NCBI RefSeq assembly: GCF_004571135.1
Contig: NZ_SPSB01000004.1
Location: 744,001-808,000 of the forward strand
Length of the DNA stretch: 64,000 bases
DNA from: Algoriphagus kandeliae
Lineage (GTDB): Bacteria > Bacteroidota > Bacteroidia > Cytophagales > Cyclobacteriaceae
Direction: 5' to 3'
Of this stretch, positions 36,433 through 44,693 are shown piece after piece. The position numbers and the translations under genes were made by a program. The notes under the pieces are model-generated. The model saw only the letters and a list, made by a program, of their open reading frames with translations. It made no database searches and was not told the DNA's origin. Numbering within the stretch: position 1 is the stretch's first letter; each line of letters starts with the position of its first letter.

Positions 36433-37629
36433 ATGAAAAGCCTCGATTTTGCTTCTTTAATGTCAATTTTATCAAAACAGCAGTTTTTGATCGGGGCTTT
36501 TATTTTCAGTATGTCATTATCCTGTACTCCATCTGAAATTGTGAAATTTAATGGAGAAGAGATCGAATATCATCGAAGTGCTGATATCGGCAATATTTCC
36601 TTAGATATTGATTCTCTTGAGAATAAAGAGGTCATTTTTTCAGGAAGTGGAATTTGGAAAATTTTTAATGGCCAGATTATTCTCGCAGATAAAAAAACTG
36701 GAATATTTTATGTTTTTTCAGACGATCTGAGCCTAAAAGAAACACAAATGGGTACCGGAGAAGGACCAAATCAAATCAAGGGAGGACTTGTCGCAATGGC
36801 TCCTGGAGATCAGGGGCTTTTCCTTTTAGGCGGTAGTTATGACTATTATGTCGTCGATAAGAACTGGACTATTTCCCAAACAGGCAACTTGGACTTTTAC
36901 CATGAAAATACTCCTTATGATGAATTGTTGAAAAACCCCAAACCGGAATACTCAGGCATTTACGAACTCCATTATGAATTTCAAAAACCTTCCTGGTTTG
37001 GAGAGGAGAGAGTGATAATTCAGATATCCTCTACCCATCCCGATTACAATTACATTCTAAATAAAAGTTACTTTGAGGAAGCCAAAAACCTAGGAATACT
37101 TGATTTGAGCAATGGGAAAATACAAATCTCAGGAGGCTATCCACCTATTTATTCAGAAAGTAATTTTATATCCTATTTGATGGGAACTGCGGTTGCTCCG
37201 ATTGAAAACCGTTTTTTTGTTCAGGGTTTTGAGGCAGACAGCCTGTTGTACAAGTTTACAGCTGATGGCATGCTTCAGTATGCATTTGGTCATTCTGGTA
37301 AAGACATGATGACCAACTACCCTGATCTGAACGCTTTGGATGTGACTGAGTTTGATCTAGGCCGGGAAGAACTTCGCCCAAAAGTCAACTACTATACTAC
37401 TTTAGATTTTATTGAGGAGCGAGAGCTATTGGTACGAGGTTATACTAAAAACAGCGCGATAGAAGATGGGATTCAGCTTTACAGAAATGATACCTTGCTT
37501 TTGGACCAAGCTGTTCCGAAGGGTTTTAATTACTTCGGATACAAGGAACCATACCTCTACGGCTCATACAATAAGCAATTTGAACGGGAAGAAAAGATTG
37601 TCGTCTATAGATTGAAATTATCAGAATGA
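36433..37629 (+). CDS. six-bladed beta-propeller lipoprotein, module A
   Basis: 398 residues from the ATG at 36433; a start at 36373 would overlap the peptide gene and hide the leader. A lipoprotein-type leader ends SLSC (about residue 31). The rest has the features of the BF3164/DUF4221-type propellers: IFNGQIILADKKTG, the GTGEGPNQIKGG turn, repeated strand pairs and a C-terminal IVVYRLKL strand. The protein probably sits in the outer or inner membrane facing the periplasm or outside and binds a ligand, possibly the peptide encoded upstream. Its stop overlaps the next start (ATGA). Function is unknown for the family. Confidence 0.78.
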   Translation: MKSLDFASLMSILSKQQFLIGAFIFSMSLSCTPSEIVKFNGEEIEYHRSADIGNISLDIDSLENKEVIFSGSGIWKIFNGQIILADKKTGIFYVFSDDLSLKETQMGTGEGPNQIKGGLVAMAPGDQGLFLLGGSYDYYVVDKNWTISQTGNLDFYHENTPYDELLKNPKPEYSGIYELHYEFQKPSWFGEERVIIQISSTHPDYNYILNKSYFEEAKNLGILDLSNGKIQISGGYPPIYSESNFISYLMGTAVAPIENRFFVQGFEADSLLYKFTADGMLQYAFGHSGKDMMTNYPDLNALDVTEFDLGREELRPKVNYYTTLDFIEERELLVRGYTKNSAIEDGIQLYRNDTLLLDQAVPKGFNYFGYKEPYLYGSYNKQFEREEKIVVYRLKLSE

Positions 37630-39077
37630 AAACGTCAACCCTTCTTTTGTCAACTTTTGCAACTTTTACAGCCTTACTTCTGGGTTCACAATCCTTGTAT
37701 GGTCAAGAATCTGGGCAAAAGAAGCATCAGTATTCCATACTGGAAAAGGGTGAAAATGAAAAAAGAAGCCCCGTTCCTTTTTTACCCATATTTACTGAGA
37801 ATGGAACTGTTTACGGAATAACCGATAGCATTGGAAATATCACCTTGGAGGAAGGGATCACATTTTTTATCCGAAGTTTATTTTACCAAGACAAGGCCTT
37901 CAAGGTCGAGCCAAATGCAGAAATAGTAATTCTTCTAGAAAGGGTCGAAATTGAACTGGAAAGTATTGAAATCCGATCCTTTCATAACCCTATCGATCAG
38001 CTCAAAAACCTTAATAAAAGCTTTGAGCCTGCTTTTAACAAGGAGGCATTCCTATCAAATTTCAGGGGTTATTATGCTGTCCAACAGCATGAAAAGTATG
38101 TGGATTTTTTCGAAGCGAGTGGCATTTCTCTAAACTATCAGAGTCAAAAATGGAAGCCCTATGAATTTGTCCAAGCAGGGTGGGAAGGAGGCAGCGCTTA
38201 CCAATTTCTAGTGCCCCTAGAACTGAGGAGAAGTCATCATTGGGACTGGACGATAGGAGATACGATTCCTGCAAGGAATACCTTACCCAGCACAGAAAGG
38301 TCAGATCAGTATTTTATAAAGCCTTTTTATGCGAGAGAATTATTGCATGCTTTTGAATATTCTTGGCCTTTATCCTCTTCAAATCTCAAATTCTACGATT
38401 TCCAGTATGACTTGGAAAATGGAAAAGAAATCATCCTGTTTAAATCAAAAGACGAGGAGCGCGTAAAGGCAAATTCAGACCTATTCCTCATAGGAGAAGG
38501 AAAAATCGTTTTGGATGATGCAGGAGAATCTGTAGAAAGTATCTCTATCAACTTCTCCAAGTATAACTACATCGCCTTTCCGAAAAACCGAAATGGGCGA
38601 GAACGGCAGATGGGAGGTTGTCTTTCAGTCATTTTTGAAAATTCTAGTGACAAAGTCTTTGTGAGCGAGGTAGAATTAAAAGCTAAACTTTTCGGTCCCA
38701 TCAATATCGGAAATCCAAGACCTTATCGAAAAGGAAGGGAAGTCACGATTGTGGAGAAAATTCTTTTCGAGGACTTTCAGTTTGTTCAGTCCAAACAAGA
38801 TTTAGCGTCGCTGGAAAAAGGATTTGGTTTTGTGGGATTGGAAAGCATGGTTGCTTATGATCCCGAATATTGGTATTCCCATGCTTTGGTGAATCCTAAT
38901 TTATTAAATCAAATTAAAAGGGATCTAGGCTCAAAAATCAGCCTTTACGAACAGTTTCAAGCCAACTCTGGAAAAAGATTAATTCCTGAGGAGAAAGATT
39001 TAGCTTATTACAAAGATTATATTTCGAAGCTTATTCCTCAATTGAAATCAATAAGCGAAAAATTATCGGATAAATAA
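37626..39077 (+). CDS. exported carboxypeptidase-regulatory-like domain protein, module A
   Basis: 483 residues with a signal peptide (cleavage near SLYGQ, about residue 27). Residues about 45-105 resemble the carboxypeptidase D regulatory-like Ig fold of Bacteroidota surface proteins (PFLPIFTENGTVYGITDSIGNI in part: ENGTVYGITDSIGNITL). The remaining 370 residues are rich in beta strands, Trp and Tyr, with a helical C terminus, and match nothing I can name. It is coupled to the propeller gene by a 4-base overlap and ends 37 bases before the second copy of the duplicated block. The second module has no counterpart. Confidence 0.7.
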   Translation: MKTSTLLLSTFATFTALLLGSQSLYGQESGQKKHQYSILEKGENEKRSPVPFLPIFTENGTVYGITDSIGNITLEEGITFFIRSLFYQDKAFKVEPNAEIVILLERVEIELESIEIRSFHNPIDQLKNLNKSFEPAFNKEAFLSNFRGYYAVQQHEKYVDFFEASGISLNYQSQKWKPYEFVQAGWEGGSAYQFLVPLELRRSHHWDWTIGDTIPARNTLPSTERSDQYFIKPFYARELLHAFEYSWPLSSSNLKFYDFQYDLENGKEIILFKSKDEERVKANSDLFLIGEGKIVLDDAGESVESISINFSKYNYIAFPKNRNGRERQMGGCLSVIFENSSDKVFVSEVELKAKLFGPINIGNPRPYRKGREVTIVEKILFEDFQFVQSKQDLASLEKGFGFVGLESMVAYDPEYWYSHALVNPNLLNQIKRDLGSKISLYEQFQANSGKRLIPEEKDLAYYKDYISKLIPQLKSISEKLSDK

Positions 39078-39114
39078 GAAAAAAGTTAAGTCATTGATTT
39101 AGTACCTGAGGCAA

Positions 39115-39204
39115 GGACATTTGACTTTTGCAGGAAGCCCAGAAGATTTGGCAAAGGAAGAGGGAAATTATACCGCTAAGTATCTAAGAGAAGGATTAGC
39201 CTAA
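39115..39204 (+). pseudogene. uvrA 3' fragment
   Basis: This stretch reads in frame as the C-terminal tail of UvrA ([20 protein letters not shown] and on to the same LREGLA end and TAA stop), with one Thr-to-Ser change relative to the intact gene. It has no start and is only the end of the gene carried along with the duplicated block, so it is non-functional as a coding sequence. Confidence 0.93.
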
Positions 39205-39320
39205 GAGGAATTAGATTAAATCCTTGGCTAAATTCAAAAAAATTACCTCCGGATTAAAATTTTATTTTCCTGTTTTTCAAAAAGTTATAACTAAATTTAA
39301 TTTTTTACTCGTTTTTTTTC

Positions 39321-39351
39321 TTGACAACTAAGTTTCATTTTTTTATCTTGG
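39321..39351 (+). promoter_or_regulatory. promoter of peptide module B
   Basis: TTG at 39321-39323 and TATCTTGG at 39344-39351 are separated by 20 bases, a good match to the Bacteroidota TTG / TAnnTTTG pattern. Transcription should start about 39357, some 58 bases before the ATG at 39415. Confidence 0.65.
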
Positions 39352-39414
39352 AGGAGAAAATAGTTTTAGGCCTAAACTTTTGAAAATCAAATTTTAAATC
39401 TAATTCTTAGAAAA

Positions 39415-39642
39415 ATGAAAAAATTAATAGGCGTGACAGCTTTAGGACTACTATGTCTTTTTATTTCCCCAGTTGAAAATATAGCTCAATCTTTAGCAGG
39501 AGAAGAAAACCCTTGTGATGCAGGACCCAATAAAAATTTCGAAAGTTGCAGGGATAAAAATTGTACAGAAAAAATAAATGTGGCTTGTTCCTTTATTTAT
39601 GCCCAGGATATTGTAACAATTTGGGGTAGAAGAGAAAGTTAA
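39415..39642 (+). CDS. small secreted cysteine-containing peptide, module B (NVEAL-like)
   Basis: 75 residues: MKK start, hydrophobic core (GVTALGLLCLFIS), then VENIAQSLAGEE, which resembles the NVEALA-GE region that ends the leader in NVEAL peptides of Bacteroidota, and a mature part of about 42 residues with four cysteines (NPCDAG, ESCRD, NCTEK, VACSF). It occupies the same position after the duplicated promoter as the peptide of module A but shares almost no sequence with it. A strong hairpin follows directly. Peptide function is unknown; signalling or surface display are possibilities. Confidence 0.7.
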   Translation: MKKLIGVTALGLLCLFISPVENIAQSLAGEENPCDAGPNKNFESCRDKNCTEKINVACSFIYAQDIVTIWGRRES

Positions 39643-39654
39643 ATTAAAATTTTA

Positions 39655-39685
39655 AATAGGGAACAAATTTTATTTGTTCCCTATT
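39655..39685 (+). terminator. hairpin between the peptide and propeller genes of module B
   Basis: A perfect 14-base stem (AATAGGGAACAAAT and its complement) with a 3-base loop lies 12 bases after the peptide stop and 11 bases before the propeller start. The following bases are CTTTATAA, a weak T-tract, so partial termination or protection of the upstream message is more likely than full stop. It would let the peptide be made in excess of the lipoprotein. Confidence 0.7.
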
Positions 39686-39696
39686 CTTTATAAATT

Positions 39697-40722
39697 ATGA
39701 AAAAATTTATTATCATTCTATTAGTTGTTTTCGGATGTACAAAATCATCTAAAGAAAGGAATATTTTTGTTACAAGTGAAATTACTTATAAATATGGAAC
39801 ACCTTTATTGAAGAATCAATTAATCAATTACGCTTATCTTGTAGAATCTTTTGAAGATTATCTAATTCTATTAAATTTTAGAAATGAACATGTAATTCAA
39901 ATAATTGATAAATCCACTGGAGAAACAGTTTATAAAGGAATTAATTTTGGAGATGGTCCAGAAGAAATTCAAATACCAATAAGCCTCTATCTAGATCATA
40001 CTACTTCAAATCTTTATATACAGGACGGAGGTTCAAATTCTGTAAAATATTTTAATTTGGTTGACTTCAAAAGGTCTAATTTTAAAGAACTAAAATTAAT
40101 TACCGAAACGTTACCATCGAACGGCCAAAGGATTTTCCCTATATTTCCTTTTAAATCATCTTTTATTGGAATATCACTTGATAAAGATATGGAGTTAATC
40201 AATTTTAAAAATTCCAATGTAATAGACACTCTTTTTTATTATTCAGAAAAAGTTGAATTCCCAAACCTACCTAGTAAATTCTTTGGAATACAACTTGAAG
40301 GGAAATTTGGAATATCAACTAACAAAAAATATTTATTGAAAGGTAATTTATATGAACAAAGAATATCCTTATATAATTTAGAAACATTAAACAGAAAAGA
40401 ATTCTTCAACTACCTAGAACCAAAATATAAAGATGAGTTTATAGAGTCAACGGGTAGATTTAGATGGGATAAGGAAAGAAACTTCCAGTATATCAGCATA
40501 AAAGAAAAAGATGGGAAATTCTATTTACTTTATTCTGGAACAAATATCAAAGACGAGGAAATAGTTTTATTGGGCAATGAAATTCATGTATTCGATACAA
40601 AAACACAGTCCTTGGAAAAGTTAATTTTAGATAATTATATTTCCGACTTTACTATTGATGAAAACAATATGATATATGGTATAAATTTTACTTTAAGCAA
40701 CCCAGTTTTATTGTTTAAGTAA
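39697..40722 (+). CDS. six-bladed beta-propeller lipoprotein, module B
   Basis: 341 residues with a lipoprotein leader ending VFGC (Cys14). The propeller features are IDKSTGETVYKG, the FGDGPEEIQIP turn (compare GTGEGPNQI in module A), LYIQDGGSNSVKYFNL and a C-terminal FTIDENNMIYGI strand, fitting the BF3164-like family. It is clearly AT-richer than nearly all other genes here, with many AAT, ATA and TTA codons, which suggests recent acquisition. There is no third gene after it, and the 177 bases to 40899 are AT-rich without visible structure. Confidence 0.75.
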   Translation: MKKFIIILLVVFGCTKSSKERNIFVTSEITYKYGTPLLKNQLINYAYLVESFEDYLILLNFRNEHVIQIIDKSTGETVYKGINFGDGPEEIQIPISLYLDHTTSNLYIQDGGSNSVKYFNLVDFKRSNFKELKLITETLPSNGQRIFPIFPFKSSFIGISLDKDMELINFKNSNVIDTLFYYSEKVEFPNLPSKFFGIQLEGKFGISTNKKYLLKGNLYEQRISLYNLETLNRKEFFNYLEPKYKDEFIESTGRFRWDKERNFQYISIKEKDGKFYLLYSGTNIKDEEIVLLGNEIHVFDTKTQSLEKLILDNYISDFTIDENNMIYGINFTLSNPVLLFK

Positions 40723-40899
40723 TTTAATTCAGTTTAAAAGGAATTTCTTGATAAATTTTTGAACTTTTAATTTCATTATTCACTGCTACTTTAGAAAGTA
40801 CCCATTAAATTATTTTCGAGATAGCTAATACGGTAAATGTAAAATTACACTGCCGAAGTATCTGCGGGAGAGTTTTACCTAAAAGAGGCAAGCTAAAGT

Positions 40900-41322
40900 T
40901 TAAAGTTTTCGCTCGTACCAGCTTTTGTGTACAATCTTCCACTTGCCTTCTACCTTAATAAGTGTAAGAAAATCATAATAATAGATTCCTGGCCAATACA
41001 ATTCAGTTTCAACTGAAGCAGTATTCCCTTGTACTCGAATGGATACGATTTCATTTTTATGTGCAGCTGGATCGCGAGGATCTCCTTTAGCAGTTCCTTC
41101 TGCCCAAGTTTCAAAATCCGTGATAGTCAGATTTTCTCCTCTATATCCTATCAATCTTGCCTCCGGCAAAAAAGCCTTTTCCAATTTGGATCGGTCTCGC
41201 TGAATCATCCCATCAAAGTAGTTTTGAACCGTAGCTTGAATCAATTCCCGATCTGTTTGCTCTTGGGCAAAAACACTACCCGAGATAAGGATCAGAAAAA
41301 ATAGAACAAGGATATTTTTCAT
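40900..41322 (-). CDS. exported NTF2-fold (lumazine-binding-like) protein
   Basis: 140 residues with a signal peptide (cleavage near VFAQE, residue 20). The mature 120 residues fit the SnoaL/NTF2-like fold: IQATVQNYFDGMIQRD at the start, FLPEARLIGY, NTASVETELYW and a final KVEGKWKIVHKSWYE. Proteins of this pattern are annotated as putative lumazine-binding or DUF4440-type and their ligands are generally unknown. It is a single gene, convergent with the propeller lipoprotein. Confidence 0.78.
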   Translation of the reverse strand: MKNILVLFFLILISGSVFAQEQTDRELIQATVQNYFDGMIQRDRSKLEKAFLPEARLIGYRGENLTITDFETWAEGTAKGDPRDPAAHKNEIVSIRVQGNTASVETELYWPGIYYYDFLTLIKVEGKWKIVHKSWYERKL

Positions 41323-41379
41323 TGTTTGAAATGGTTAAATGGAGAACGCTCAATCCCAGCCCTAATCAACTCTATTTTC

Positions 41380-41520
41380 TATGTCGCTATGTCTTTTTTT
41401 TCACCACATAGAATCATAGGGCACATAGCTTTTTGATATCCGTTCTTGACCGAAAACTAAAGCTTAAACCTCTTATTTCCAGCCAGTATCTACTATGCTA
41501 CTTATGTTTCTATGTGGTTT
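41380..41520. repeat. CTATGTGGT-type inverted repeat
   Basis: The gap 41323-41554 holds ACCACATAGAATCATAG (41403-41419) and, inverted, TTATGTTTCTATGTGGT (41502-41518), plus further CTATGT and CACATAG words between and before them. The arms match at 14-15 of 17 positions. This resembles the dispersed CTATGTG-rich intergenic repeats seen in Bacteroidota genomes. No gene is visible in the gap. Confidence 0.55.
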
Positions 41521-41554
41521 TAAATTATAATGTGCTGCCAGCCCAAATCGTCAA

Positions 41555-42826
41555 TTAAATCTTATCAAATCCCAAATATGGGTGCAAGACTTTTGGCATT
41601 TGAATACCATCCGGTCCATGGTTATTTTCCAAAATAGCAGCTACAATTCGTGGAAGAGCCAAAGCTGATCCATTCAGCGAGTGAGCCAATTGGGTTTTCT
41701 TATCCTCGCCTCTGAATCGCAATTTTAGACGATTGGTTTGGTAAGTTTCAAAATTGGAAACAGAACTCACCTCCAACCATCGCTCCTGAGCCGCTGAGAA
41801 TACTTCCATATCGTAAGTCAAAGCAGAAGTAAAGCCCATATCTCCTCCACAAAGTCGAAGCACTCGATATGGGAGCTCCAGCTTTTGCAATAATCCCTGT
41901 ACATAGGAAATCATCTCTTCCAATGCCTGATAGGATTTATCGGGATGCGTGATTTGTACGATTTCTACTTTGTCGAATTGATGCAATCGATTCAAACCCC
42001 GAACATGCGCGCCCCAACTTCCGGCTTCCCGTCGGAAACATGGCGTGTAGCCTACATTTCGAATCGGTAAATCCTCCTCCGAAAGAATCACATCCCGATA
42101 CAAATTGGTAATAGGTACTTCCGCCGTTGGAATCAGATATAAATTATCAGCAGTAGCATGATACATCTGCCCTTCTTTATCCGGAAGTTGGCCTGTCCCA
42201 TAGCCAGAGTCTTCATTTACCAAAATAGGCGGCTGTACTTCCAAAAACCCAGCTTTCAAGGCTTCATCCAAGAAGAAATTGATCAAAGCTCGCTGTAATC
42301 TTGCTCCCTTTCCTTTGTAGACAGGGAAGCCTGCACCGGTGATTTTCACCCCTAGATCAAAGTCAATGATGTCATATTTTTTGATCAGCTCCCAATGAGG
42401 CAATTTATCCTCACCAAGGTTCGGGATAACACCATGCTCCAAAACAACTTCATTGTCTTCTGCAGATTTTCCTGAAGCAACAGAAGAATGAGGAATATTC
42501 GGAATTGTATATAGAAGGGCTTTTAATTCTTCCTCAGCTTTGGAGTTTTGATCATCCAAGTCCTTGATTTCCTGCTTGAGCTGGGCAGTTCGGGCTTTTA
42601 TTTGCTCTGCTTCTTCTCGTTTTCCAGACTTCATGAGCATTCCGATTTCCTTGGAAATGCTATTGGATTCGGCCTGAAGCTGATCCCGTTGGGTTTGAGT
42701 AGTTTTTCGCTGATCATCGAGTGCAAGCACCTGATTCAATACCGCCAATGCATCAGGGAAATTCCGCTTTTGCAAGCCAGCCAAAACCACATCAAATTGA
42801 TCACGAATATGATTAACTAATAGCAT
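41555..42826 (-). CDS. serS: serine--tRNA ligase
   Basis: 423 residues, the usual SerRS length. Residues 1-110 form the tRNA-binding coiled coil (ALDDQRKTTQTQRDQLQAE and an ISKEIG region). The class II catalytic core shows motif 2 (TPCFRREAGSWG), the serine-binding TAEVPITNL and GTGQLPDKE blocks, and motif 3 near GSALALPRIVAAILEN. It charges tRNA-Ser with serine. A TATCTTTG box on the minus strand (42852-42859) lies 26 bases upstream of the start and may be its -7 element. Confidence 0.96.
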   Translation of the reverse strand: MLLVNHIRDQFDVVLAGLQKRNFPDALAVLNQVLALDDQRKTTQTQRDQLQAESNSISKEIGMLMKSGKREEAEQIKARTAQLKQEIKDLDDQNSKAEEELKALLYTIPNIPHSSVASGKSAEDNEVVLEHGVIPNLGEDKLPHWELIKKYDIIDFDLGVKITGAGFPVYKGKGARLQRALINFFLDEALKAGFLEVQPPILVNEDSGYGTGQLPDKEGQMYHATADNLYLIPTAEVPITNLYRDVILSEEDLPIRNVGYTPCFRREAGSWGAHVRGLNRLHQFDKVEIVQITHPDKSYQALEEMISYVQGLLQKLELPYRVLRLCGGDMGFTSALTYDMEVFSAAQERWLEVSSVSNFETYQTNRLKLRFRGEDKKTQLAHSLNGSALALPRIVAAILENNHGPDGIQMPKVLHPYLGFDKI

Positions 42827-42864
42827 GAATACTTTTGGAATTTTTGAGGCACAAAGATAAGGAC

Positions 42865-43638
42865 TTATCGGACAAGGACCGTCTTAGAAACCGAAGAGAA
42901 TGGTCCTTCCAGCTCGGTTCCATCTTTTCTTAAAAGAGAAATTTTCACCTGATATTCACCTGAGGGAAGATTATCCACACGAACAGGTGCCATATGATCA
43001 ATCTCATAATGATAGTCACCTACTTCGATTTTCACTTCGAGATCATCAAGTTTCATATCTCCACCCAAAACCAAAAAGTCCACCACCAATTCTTCTCCAT
43101 CTTCAATCAATTCTTGATTTCTTGGATAATTCACTGCCAAATACGGCTCAGCAGAATAGGGAAAGGGTCTAGAATCACCCACCTGAAAATCACGGTCTAC
43201 GTAATTCCCAAAATTCTTCAAGGCAAATCCTGATTCATCTACCAAAAAAGCAACTACCCGATAAGTTCCTTCCTCTAATTCTTGCTGAAAGATTGGGCTT
43301 CGGTAGCCAATTGGATCATTATTATTCAAGACCATAAAAAGCTTGAATCGATTTGAAGCTTCTTCTTCAAAAGGGTAATTTTTGATATTGAACTCAAATG
43401 GGACTTTTCCAGGCTTGAAAATCTGATTGCCCAAAGGAGTAAACAATTCCAAGATAGCATCCGGATAGTCCGGCAATTCCTCGTATTGAAAAAAGGCTAC
43501 ATTTGGACTCGTGCTGACTACCGTAGCTGAATCAACTTGGGCTGGTCCAACGACCTGTTCATTGATCTTCTTGCGATTTTCTGAACAAGAAAATAATACT
43601 AAGCCCAATATGGAAAGTGCAAACAGGTTTTTTTTCAT
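42865..43638 (-). CDS. lipoprotein of unknown function
   Basis: 257 residues from the ATG at 43638, which gives a clean lipoprotein leader ending LFSC (Cys18); an in-frame start at 43677 would add 13 polar residues. The mature part is acidic, without transmembrane helices, and looks like two Ig-like beta domains (VPFEFNIKNYPFEE, then VVDFLVLGGDMKLDD and a LPSGEYQVKISLLRKDG strand pair). I cannot assign a family. It is probably periplasmic or surface-attached, lies just upstream of serS and is divergent from the oxygenase gene. Confidence 0.7.
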   Translation of the reverse strand: MKKNLFALSILGLVLFSCSENRKKINEQVVGPAQVDSATVVSTSPNVAFFQYEELPDYPDAILELFTPLGNQIFKPGKVPFEFNIKNYPFEEEASNRFKLFMVLNNNDPIGYRSPIFQQELEEGTYRVVAFLVDESGFALKNFGNYVDRDFQVGDSRPFPYSAEPYLAVNYPRNQELIEDGEELVVDFLVLGGDMKLDDLEVKIEVGDYHYEIDHMAPVRVDNLPSGEYQVKISLLRKDGTELEGPFSSVSKTVLVR

Positions 43639-43712
43639 AGTGAGGGATTTGAAACTAAAGGTATTATTTTTGGACAAAAATTATGCTCATTATCATCTAA
43701 ATCAACTAAAAT

Positions 43713-44690
43713 ATGTCCATCCTTTTCGATGAAATTCCAAGCCTAGACTTAGCGGATTTCACCTCGGGCACACCCGAACAGAAAGCGGCTTTTGTCAAGA
43801 AATTGAGCGCAGCCTACGAAAATATTGGTTTTGTAGCGATCAAAAACCACGGACTAAGCCAAGACTTACAGGACAGACTTTATGCTGCCATTAAGAAATA
43901 TTTTGCTCTTCCTGATGAAGTAAAATCTAAATATGAAAGACCTGAAATCGGTTATCAAAGAGGCTATACCGGAAAAGGAAAAGAGCATGCTAAAGGTAGA
44001 AATACCGGAGATTTGAAAGAATTCTATCATGTTGGACAGGAACTTTCCTTCATCCCCGATGAAGATCCCGTGAAAAAGGAATATCCGGAGAATGTTTGGC
44101 CGGAAGAAGTCCCTGAGTTCAAAGATGTGGCAATTGAAGCTTATCAAACGCTTGAAAAAGCAGGAAAATCCATGTTGCAGGCAATTGCAATAAGCTTGGA
44201 CCTACCTCAGGATTACTTTGAGGATAAAGTTGCCTATGGAAATTCCATTCTTCGCCAAATCCACTATTTCCCTATCGAAAACCCTGAGGAGGTTCCTGAG
44301 GATGCAGTACGTGCCGCCGAGCATGGGGACATCAACTTGATCACCTTATTGATGGGAGCAAGTGCTGATGGATTACAGGTGCTACGTAAAGACGGAAAAT
44401 GGATTCCAATTACCGCCCTCCCCGATCAGTTGGTGGTGAATGTAGGAGATATGTTAGAGCGATTGACAAATAAAAAACTGAAATCCACGATTCACCGCGT
44501 AGTCAACCCACCGCGTGAATTGATGAATACCAGTCGATTTTCAATCCCATTCTTTATGCATCCACGTTCAGAAATGGATTTGACCTGCTTGGAAAGCTGC
44601 ATCAGCGATGAAAACCCGAAGCAGTTTACAGATGCAACAGCAGGAGAATTCTTAGAGGAGCGACTTCGTGAATTGGGACTGAGAAAATAA
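43713..44690 (+). CDS. isopenicillin-N-synthase-like 2OG-Fe(II) oxygenase
   Basis: 325 residues of the isopenicillin N synthase/plant dioxygenase type. The N-terminal DIOX_N part contains VAIKNHGLSQDLQDRLY, and the iron site consists of EHGDINLITLL (His and Asp of HxD) and STIHRVVNPP (distal His), with NTSRFSIPFF supplying the Arg that binds 2-oxoglutarate. All catalytic residues are present. Bacterial members act on varied small molecules and the substrate is not predictable. It lies 3 bases before a chromate-type transporter gene, so the two are probably co-transcribed. Confidence 0.9.
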   Translation: MSILFDEIPSLDLADFTSGTPEQKAAFVKKLSAAYENIGFVAIKNHGLSQDLQDRLYAAIKKYFALPDEVKSKYERPEIGYQRGYTGKGKEHAKGRNTGDLKEFYHVGQELSFIPDEDPVKKEYPENVWPEEVPEFKDVAIEAYQTLEKAGKSMLQAIAISLDLPQDYFEDKVAYGNSILRQIHYFPIENPEEVPEDAVRAAEHGDINLITLLMGASADGLQVLRKDGKWIPITALPDQLVVNVGDMLERLTNKKLKSTIHRVVNPPRELMNTSRFSIPFFMHPRSEMDLTCLESCISDENPKQFTDATAGEFLEERLRELGLRK

Positions 44691-44693
44691 GCG

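Larger units (their letters stand above)
39115..39380 (+). repeat. duplicated block, copy 2
   Basis: 266 bases matching 35801-36064. The first part is a 30-codon remnant of uvrA, followed by the same spacer and promoter. The two blocks are direct repeats enclosing module A (36065-39114). Confidence 0.95.

Noticed and set aside
35801..39380. A transposon or insertion sequence bounded by the direct repeats
   Set aside because: No transposase or terminal inverted repeats are present and the repeats contain host uvrA sequence.
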